Positions 56,906 through 64,000 of a stretch of 64,000 nt of DNA are shown here, piece after piece. The stretch covers positions 248,001-312,000 of the forward strand of contig JADLZK010007347.1 in assembly GCA_015847255.1 (NCBI GenBank), written 5' to 3'. A model generated the notes under the pieces. The model saw only the letters and a list, made by a program, of their open reading frames with translations. It was not told the origin of the DNA and made no database searches. Positions within the stretch are counted from its first letter, which is position 1, and every line of letters starts with the position of its first letter. Position numbers and translations under genes: made by a program. Source of the stretch: Hyparrhenia diplandra (Eukaryota; Streptophyta; Magnoliopsida; Poales; Poaceae).

Positions 56906-59423
56906 TGGGCCTCCAATGGGAGAAGGAGTGCTCCGCCCATCCCATGGGCACTAACATTTGCACATGGAGCAAGGCGGTTGCCAGGAAGAAAGATCCAGTC
57001 TACCCTTAGGATGTTAATTAGGGATCTTGGATATGTCCAGAATATACTTGTACTTACAAGGGACAAATATGTAAAAGAGTATCCCAATATATAGTGGCCT
57101 ATAGAAGGGGCAACATACCCTATGTATGGGGGAGGTTGGTGAATGAATTTATGAAACCCTACTTGATTTGGTCAACTTCTCGTCCATTGTCTTGAACCTC
57201 TGCTCGGGGCACCGGCCGAGCGGAGGCGTCTTCTCATCACGTCAAAACCACAGTTTCAACAATTGTGCTCTTCCCTTATTAGTGAAAAGCCACCAATAGA
57301 TCTTTCGAAGCAAAAACTCTCCCACCACACACCAAATAGCCAAATTGCAAGAATGTTTTATTCATTGAGTTCATTTTTATTTTGCCGCAATATAAATTAA
57401 TTATGCAGATTGATAAAAGTATAGCTAATACTCTTTGATGTGTTTACTTTTGAACTTTTCTTTCCTGGCATCAGTTTATGCATGCTTGAACCCTTTGATT
57501 TGTCAGCGTTCACTAGTTAGCGGTCAAAGACCAACACAAATTTTAGCGATCTGGAGATATATATCTTTACATAGTACATTATGTATCAATAAAAATTTAG
57601 TTTCAAAAGATGATTGATAATGTATCAACAGTTTCAGAAACTTTTCAAGCTATTTGAAACAAAGCCAGTTTGGTTTAGAAAGACATATATTCATCAGACA
57701 GACACAGACTTGTCTAGCTTGCTAGAGGCCTGTCAGAAAGACACAGATTTTGTTTGACTCTTCTTCCATATAATGCAGTAAGAGTTTACTCTGTTGTCTA
57801 GGCTGGATCACAGCTTGCTTCCTAATTCGTGTTTTGTCATCGATAAACCTCTCACGTTTGCTCTGGATTGCTCTCAATAATTGCAGTATATATATAAGCC
57901 TATAAAGTTGTAATAAATCACGATAATACTCTAAAACTACTTGTGGAATGCATGTGTATGTGTAGTATATATCTAGCTTGATGCAGCTCATCTATGAGCA
58001 TAATGGATTTCATCATTATTAGTATCTCTTGCGCTCTAAGCTATAGATTAATAAGCTATATATATATATATATATATGGTAAATTTTTCCTACACCCTAG
58101 GAGTAGTTACACCCATGTCTAAATTCACCTATGGCAGGATAGCGCAGTCCCTTAGCCGCGGGTCATCCACTTGAACCCGCTAACCAACCTCGTGTCGCCG
58201 TCTACTAGATCCGATCTTCACGGTCATTATCCGGTCGCCGGCTTATATTTAATAATTTTAATTCATTCATTCACGTACATACATCTGGCTGGTATTTGTC
58301 CCGTACGAGCTCTCCCCACTCCCAGTGGCGGCGTCCACGGCGAGCCTCATCCTGGCGGCGTCCACGGCGGCGGCAAGCGGTCCGTATGTCTCCGACGAAC
58401 TGCTCGCGCTGGCCGCGTGCGCCGTCTCCCCGCGGTAGGTCACGTCGTAGATCGTGTGCACGAGGCCGTGTGCGTGGTCTCCGCCGGGCCGGTGGCGTCG
58501 TAGCCCCGACTGCGCCGGGACATCGTCGAATCCAGGTTTGGTACTAATCTTTCCTGTTGTCATCGATTTGTTTATTGCAATCAAATCCCAAAGCCGGTAG
58601 ATTCCATTGATCTGGTTGCTATCGCACTGCTTCTTGAATCAATTCACCTTATTTTGCATTGAGGCGTTTCTCTCCTTTCTGTTGGTGGCGTCCTTTGTTT
58701 CTCGTACATGTAGAAATCTGCATGTTATTGGTTTGTGATCTTGATTTTTTTTCTTGTTTCAGATTAGGTCAGAGACCCGTGGATACGACGATTTGAGGCT
58801 GTGCAACTACCCGGAGAAGATCAGGACCAGGCATATCGTTGTCACTTTATCATTGTATTTACTCAGATTAGATCAGAGTCCCTTTTAAATTTGAGTATCC
58901 TCGGATACTTCCATTTTTTTTAGATTGAGTATCACTTCATGCTTCCTGGAATAATCATGTGTATCCATTTTCACGTTGTTCTCTGTCCGGCACACTGCCA
59001 ACACGTATGTATGACTTACAATAATCATGTAACTACACCCAGTAATATAAATAGGTGCAACAGCCGGTTAGCACTAATGGGTCGCTGCCGCCAGACTCGC
59101 TATGAGCAGCTCCGTCAAACACGCGCGATTTAAATTTGTCTCCAGTACCGTGCATGCAGTCAGTTGGAGAGCCCAATAATTGCGCATGCATACTAGTGCT
59201 TCACAAAAATAAACAGTAGTATGTACTATTTCACAAAAATAAAGTATGAACAAATACTTTTTAGGAAAAAAGCGAGTATGATGCAATACATATGAGTACA
59301 CACACGTACGTACTTTTGGAAATAGAGTATTTACACATACTTTTGGAATGGAGAATGTATACATACGCCAAGGTTTAGATAGTATATATATGCCTACATT
59401 CACGTTCCGAGATATACAAAATG

Positions 59424-59640
59424 AGTATATTCGTATACACAAAACTTGGGAGTATATCCATATACTCAGCGGATTACTTTAGTATATCCATATATTTATG
59501 AGAGTATTTTAGTATATCCATATACATATACGCAAAACTTGGAGTATATCCATATACTCATGGGAGTATTTTAGTATATCCATATACACGACGGAAAATT
59601 TTTAGTATATCCTAATACTTTGGAGTATATCCATATCCAT
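59424..59640. repeat. 30-bp periodic array of palindromic GTATATCCATATAC units
   Basis: The motif AGTATATCCATATA or close variants begins at 59451, 59481, 59511, 59543, 59573, 59604 and 59624, with a further variant near 59424. Spacing is 30-32 bases except the last. The core GTATAT-CC-ATATAC is self-complementary apart from its two central bases, so each unit can form a small hairpin or bind a dimeric protein. The spacers share GGGAGTATTTT and ACAAAACTTGG. Confidence 0.82.
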
Positions 59641-59949
59641 ACATGCATCGTCATTTTTTTTAGAACAAAAAATGGTACAATATCTCTCTCTATATATACC
59701 CGACTATTGTATAGTAGTATGACTAAAACTAAGTATAATAATATGAACGGCGAACAGATGCTACATACATATGAATTGATACTATTGTACACCGGCCAAA
59801 GCTGCCACGCATGCTGCCAAGAAAAACTGCTAACCGAACATGCAAGTAGATAAAATTACGAATGAATTTGAATAGGAGTCGGTATTTAATTCACATATAT
59901 ACGCGTGCCGCTCGCACCCTCCGTGGCTCTGGTAGTTACCCGTTAATTG

Positions 59950-60046
59950 TGCTGTACCCACGCGTTGCCTGACGAAGAGGAATAGACAGGAATAGACTGC
60001 GGGAGGTGGGTGTACCCACGCGTTGCCTGACGAAGAGGAATATCGA
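59950..60046. repeat. Tandem duplication of about 60 bp
   Basis: GTACCCACGCGTTGCCTGAC, with the following GAAGAGGAATA, occurs at about 59954 and again at about 60013. The copies are nearly identical, so the event is recent. Confidence 0.85.
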
Positions 60047-60114
60047 TCTGTCATGTTTTGTCTTTTAGGGAAAAATGTTTGATTATTCAATCATTTTTTT
60101 TCGCGCAAGCTATA

Positions 60115-61130
60115 TAGAGAGTAGTACTTGCAAGTACAAAATTTGAGCAAGGACTTTTGAACCAATGCGACAAATAAAGCAAGGAGTTGACTTTGTTAAT
60201 CAATGATCATTATTGAAGAGTTTGTTTACTAGTAGTAAATACGCATAGGTGATTATTAAAAAATACTTATAGGTGGGCACGAACACCTAATTGGCTTGTG
60301 CCTGCAAATGGAAATTATGTAGAATATAAACACCTGTCGTCGTATTGCTAACTACTCTAATCTCATGTGCACTATAACCTGTCCGTACATATTACGACAT
60401 ATTCTTCCTCCTAGACTAGCCAAGGATGATCTAATCATTTTGACAAACTAACTGATCAAGACCCCGTTCGCGTTGATTTCATTTGCATTGACAACGAAGT
60501 AAAGAATCTAAGGTTACTGGCACACGGAAGATCTACTATCCTGCATACATATATATAGCTGATGATGGGTCATATATATCCAGAAGCTAGGCTAGGGAAG
60601 CAGAGAATTCACAATCAGTGACCAGGAACTCATGGTTTCACATCTGTTCTTCTACCATAACACATCATCATAAAATGATAAAAGAACATGACAGGCACAT
60701 ATTATCTAGCTGCATGAATTTGATTCGAACGAAGGACGTAGTAGCTATAGGTCACATAGCAACTAAGCTATATATAATCTTATTGTGACCGTGGAGAAGA
60801 AACTTTCAGCCAGAGGTGCAGTGGGTGGTCGACGAATGAAGTATGAACCCAACAAATTAAAGCCCGTTGACCCGACCCAACGAAGCCCTCTGCAGTCTCT
60901 TGCCCCTCGGCCTCCTCATGGACAAACTGTGGACTGGACTGCCCCATTGTGGTGTACGTGCGGTCAAGGTCAAAGGCAGCGTAGGTGGTGTGCTCCGGTC
61001 CATGCAGGCCATTGGATCCAAAGCCAACAACGCATATGAAAGCCAACAACGCATATGGATTCCTTGTCAACCGATCGATCATCATCCATGGCGTTCCGTT
61101 CATACAGAAAAGTCAAAGACACGCCTCCCT
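60115..61130. repeat. Segmental duplication, right copy, part 2
   Basis: Homologous to 53690-54510, the upstream region of the B3 gene, with an extra GC-richer piece (60790-60980) absent from the left copy. It breaks off near 61130, just where the B3 promoter and gene would follow. An 18-base tandem repeat (AAAGCCAACAACGCATATG) lies at 61020-61057. No second B3 gene is present downstream. Confidence 0.8.
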
Positions 61131-61147
61131 CCGCATTTTATATTATA

Positions 61148-62556
61148 CCAGTAAATATGCCCGTGCGTTGCACCGGAAAGCATTTTATGATTAAACCTCA
61201 CGCGTCAGCCTGAGCATAGACACGTGAATTCATATACATATGATCATTATTATTTTCCTTCATTGATAGGGATTGTTAGCAAAAACATGTTTGTGTATTA
61301 CGCCGGGATGTATAACGTACTTGCTAGATGTTTACATAGACAACTTGCAATTTGAAGTTTGAAGATTTATATCGCATTATCTAAAATAATGTCTTGAAGT
61401 AAAATTTTGTTTATAAATTTTGATAGAAATTATAGTTTTTATTGTCGGACTATATATTGTTTCGAGATGAGTGTTGTTATAATATTATAAATTCAAATCA
61501 TAAGTCTAAGTTACATGCGATGCACCGAGTTTTATCTTTTTATTTCTTTTTCAAAATTATACACTTTGAACAAATATGCTAATGATATATTCGTAACCGA
61601 AAAACAGGGAAAGAAAAAAGTTATATTATGATTTTTTTACACTATATTAAAAGAGAGGGAGGGAGAATGAGAATTGAAAAACCACCGATCATGCTTGATC
61701 CCTGCCCGCTCGGCATGTGGCCCATGCGACCACGCCTTAGTTGTAGTCCAGGCCGTCGGCCTCCCTCTTCTCTCTTCTCCCACACACAGATCCCACATCC
61801 TTCCGCTCCGCTCCGACAGCTGGATGTGTGCCCTCAGCCTCGCATGTATGACATGCTGCCGCCGCTTCCGGCTTCTGGTAGTTGTCGTAACCACCTCTTC
61901 CCTTTGCCTTCCTCTCCTCTCTATATATGGAGGACCGTGCCGACGTTGTGAAGCCGCAAGCTCTCGCCACACCCTGCAGCCTGCATCCAATCTGGATCGT
62001 GCCGATCTCCTCTACAGCGCCGACGTCCAGACGTATGCGCTTCGCCGCTCCATGATGTCGCCGCGTGGGCACCACCGAATAGGCGGCCTCCGACTGATAA
62101 ACTCCAGGCCAATCCTGAACTCAACCGCCGTTTCCGCGAACACCGACGATTCCGAGCACCGGTCGTGCCGCCAACCATGGTTTGAGGAGAGCTGGTGCCT
62201 TATTAGTCTGATATGGATTTGGGAACAATTGGATGTTCCTTATTGTGCTAGTTACATTTGGATTTGTGTTGTATTCCGAAAGAAAGACGTGCTGGGCGGA
62301 GGGATGAGTATACGCACGACAGGAGAGGCGGAACAAAGAAGAGGTGGAAAAAAACGGACGGACGTACGGACGGCAGAAAACGGGTTGGCAGAAAAAAGTG
62401 AAAAAAAAAGGTGGTACTGAAATTTTCTCTCTTTATTAGTGCGCGATGGGCAGGCAGAAAAAGGCCCGGCAGAAAAAGGAGGTGAAAAGCCCGGTGAAAA
62501 GCCCGATGAAAAAGGAGGTGGGACTGAAATTTTCTCTCTTTATTAGTAGGTATAGA
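61148..62556 (-). mobile_element. Non-autonomous Helitron-like element, 1.4 kb, minus orientation
   Basis: Read on the minus strand it begins TCTATACCTACTAATAAAG (62556 downward) and ends with the GC-rich CAACGCACGGGC block and CTGG at 61148-61151. The plus-strand neighbours are A (61147) and T (62557), the A-T target of Helitrons. The TCTATAC start and the GCCCGTGCGTTGCACCGG end are shared by a very common grass repeat family. The stretch ACTGAAATTTTCTCTCTTTA occurs twice near the 5' end (about 62418 and 62523), an internal duplication. Minor GC-rich frames inside (61690-62200) are not recognisable. Confidence 0.65.
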
Positions 62557-62590
62557 TATAGATATAGATATAGATATAGATATAGATATA
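62551..62590. repeat. (TATAGA)n microsatellite at the Helitron border
   Basis: About six to seven TATAGA units, starting at the very 5' border of the Helitron-like element. The element end and the repeat share sequence, so the exact border could slide by one unit. Confidence 0.9.
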
Positions 62591-63888
62591 AAAAAATAGA
62601 GACAAGTGTTTCAGCCGTGGCGCAAGTGCTTCAGTCATGGGCTGCGGCCCATGTACGTAATACACCGCTGCAGCCTGCTGCTCGGCCCATGTATTCCTTC
62701 CTTTGGGGCCAGCCCAATCTACCCACCGCCGCTAAGGACGAGGCCGCACCTCGGGTTGCCCACCCAAAACCGTCGCTGCCACTCAAAATCAAATTGACTT
62801 TTCCGATCCAAGAAAAAATAACAACATGAGATTATCCCTTGGTGGCTTATGATTTAAACATTTTCACCAAAAACAAAAGGACTCATAAGCAGCATAAGAG
62901 TTTGCTTATGATTATTATCTCTCTTGGTTGTGTTCTTTTCAAATTTATTTCAAAGCAGCTATTTGATTATTTTCATAACTTGGTAGTGTGCGGTCGTAGT
63001 TACCGAGATTATCCGTTTTTTTTTTTGATAAAACTGGAGAGGCATGACTGCCTTTTATAACATTAAAGGAGAGTCTTACCAAAACACAAAGGGTTCAATA
63101 AACAAAAAAGGAAATTATCCCTTTCTTCAATATGTGTTAGGAAGTCACGTATAATGACTATTGCTACTTTTTGGATAATATTGCTAGTTTTTTTTTTTTT
63201 TTTGGGGTTGGACACGTCAAGTACGTGATCATATCTATACCTTTCTTCAATATGTGTTAGAACAAGGCAAGCAAGGAAAGTTCACGTATACAACAGTGTT
63301 GGGCTTCCAAGTTGCATTCGGCCCGTGATTCAGCCCTCCTTTTTTTGTCTTTCCAAATCAGCACGTCGTTGCGCCGTTGTACGCACACGCCCTGTGCCGC
63401 TTCGACTTCGTCTTCCCTCCCTCCATCCGCACTTGGATGTATGCCATCGCGAGCGTAGGACGGAGATGCATCTTCTCGCGGCGCGCATGGACGACGGCGC
63501 AGGCATGAGGAACGTCTTCTTGTTGTCTGGGTCCAGGGCATTACCTGCGTCTACCTAGGCTGGCTCCGCCAGCAGCTAAGGCCGCCCAACACGGCCACAG
63601 CTGGTCAACCGGCCACCTTTCCCGGCCGTCGCAGCACTCAGGTTGGATCCTGCAGCAACCGAGGCCCGACTGTCGTGCTACATCCGGCCACTTGCCTTGC
63701 CTTAGCTGCCATGTTGTTGCTGGCACCACAGTGTTGGACGATGTTGTTACAAACTCAATTTGACACGAGTTCTTTTAGTTTTTTTGGTTCTACTTTCTCT
63801 ATATAAAATTAAATGTGCCATTAGCATATCATCGAAGAGCAGAACAATCTTGACGAGCAAAGAAGCACCTCGACGAACATAACAACTA
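62591..63888. other. Right-hand spacer with repeats
   Basis: No supported gene. A direct repeat, CTTTCTTCAATATGTGTTAG, occurs at 63121-63140 and 63241-63260. T runs lie at 63019-63029 and 63189-63204. The GC-rich patch 63360-63720 gives only low-complexity frames. Confidence 0.45.
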
Positions 63889-64000
63889 CTCCCTCCGTCC
63901 AGTAACAAATGCAATTGTAGGGTTGTGCACGTAAACCAATGCAAGGTGTACGTTGTTGTGGTGTCGAGATGTGGGTTGACGGCCATTTTTTTATATATAT
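63889..64000. mobile_element. Left part of a Stowaway MITE cut by the window edge
   Basis: CTCCCTCCGTCCAGTAACAA follows the target TA at 63887-63888. The matching right end is outside the window. Confidence 0.7.

Larger units (their letters stand above)
55485..58060. repeat. Segmental duplication, right copy, part 1
   Basis: Homologous to 45280-46492 and to the first part of 53448-54540. It follows directly after the B3 stop codon, so the duplicated unit starts at the 3' end of a B3 gene. It carries an extra segment, 56080-57370, containing an orphan WAT1 exon, a 21-base tandem array and an LTR-like patch. It preserves the site corresponding to the Helitron-like insertion at 46493. An (AT)n run at about 58053-58077 closes this part. 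Confidence 0.85.
58080..60110. other. Insert specific to the right duplication copy
   Basis: This 2-kb stretch has no counterpart in the left copy. It contains a GC-rich patch (58300-58560) whose plus strand reads GPYVSDELLALAACAVSPR before a stop, which I do not recognise. It also has related GTAGTTACA words near 58104 and, inverted, near 59026, and the palindromic array at 59424-59640. It is likely one or more DNA elements; ends not resolved. Confidence 0.4.

Noticed and set aside
57011..57258. Possible solo LTR (TGTTAATTAGG to TTTCAACA)
   Set aside because: TG...CA ends and a TATA-like core are suggestive, but no 5-bp target repeat or second LTR was found.
58267..58584. 105-codon minus-strand frame
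   Set aside because: No recognisable domain, and the opposite strand of the same patch is equally open.
59424..59640. CRISPR-like spacing of palindromic repeats
   Set aside because: Spacers are themselves similar, the unit is AT-rich, and the genome is a plant; this is a tandem repeat, not a CRISPR array.

Overview
The window is nuclear DNA from a grass, most likely rice (Oryza) or a close relative. The evidence is short GC-rich exons with GT-AG introns in an AT-rich background, Stowaway MITEs with CTCCCTCCGTCC ends, PIF/Harbinger elements with TAA target duplications, LINE 3' ends, a tRNA-derived SINE and Helitrons. Gene names are family-level calls made from motifs by eye. No database was searched.

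Layout from left to right. A decayed exon of a metallo-beta-lactamase-like hydrolase (about 540-710) is followed by a pectin methylesterase inhibitor-like gene (1460-2023, minus). Next come two WAT1/MtN21-type EamA transporter genes in tandem on the minus strand. The first (2600-4792) has six exons with a one-base excess in exon 3. The second (6172-13434) has six exons that read through cleanly, but intron 4 is 5.5 kb and packed with repeats. The stretch 13.5-25 kb is mostly repeats: LINE tails, hAT-like, Stowaway and PIF/Harbinger elements, one of which carries a carboxylesterase-like gene fragment. A BRH1-like RING-H2 gene (25214-25747, plus), an AT74-like histidine phosphatase gene with a missing internal block (28059-28964, plus) and a two-exon lipid-transfer/8-Cys gene (29210-29753, minus) follow. 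A nested LINE/LINE/PIF cluster (30.0-31.8 kb) separates these from a BEL1-like homeobox gene (32136-35546, minus). An alpha-expansin gene lies at 41636-42570 (plus).

The right third is an old tandem segmental duplication around a single NGATHA/RAV-like B3 gene (54677-55412, plus). The sequence on its left (45.3-46.5 and 53.4-54.5 kb) matches the sequence on its right (55.5-58.1 and 60.1-61.1 kb). A 6.96-kb Helitron-like element interrupts the left copy, and the right copy provides the empty site. The right copy holds an orphan WAT1 exon, a 30-bp palindromic array and, at its end, a second Helitron-like element (61148-62556).

Two themes stand out. First, five separate genes each need one or two single-base corrections to keep frame (WAT1-1, BEL1-like twice, expansin, B3), and the hydrolase relic also shows frame breaks. 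This suggests base-level assembly errors at least as much as pseudogenisation. Second, the transposons are layered clearly enough to be ordered in time. I see no CRISPR array, rRNA, operon or convincing new molecular system.
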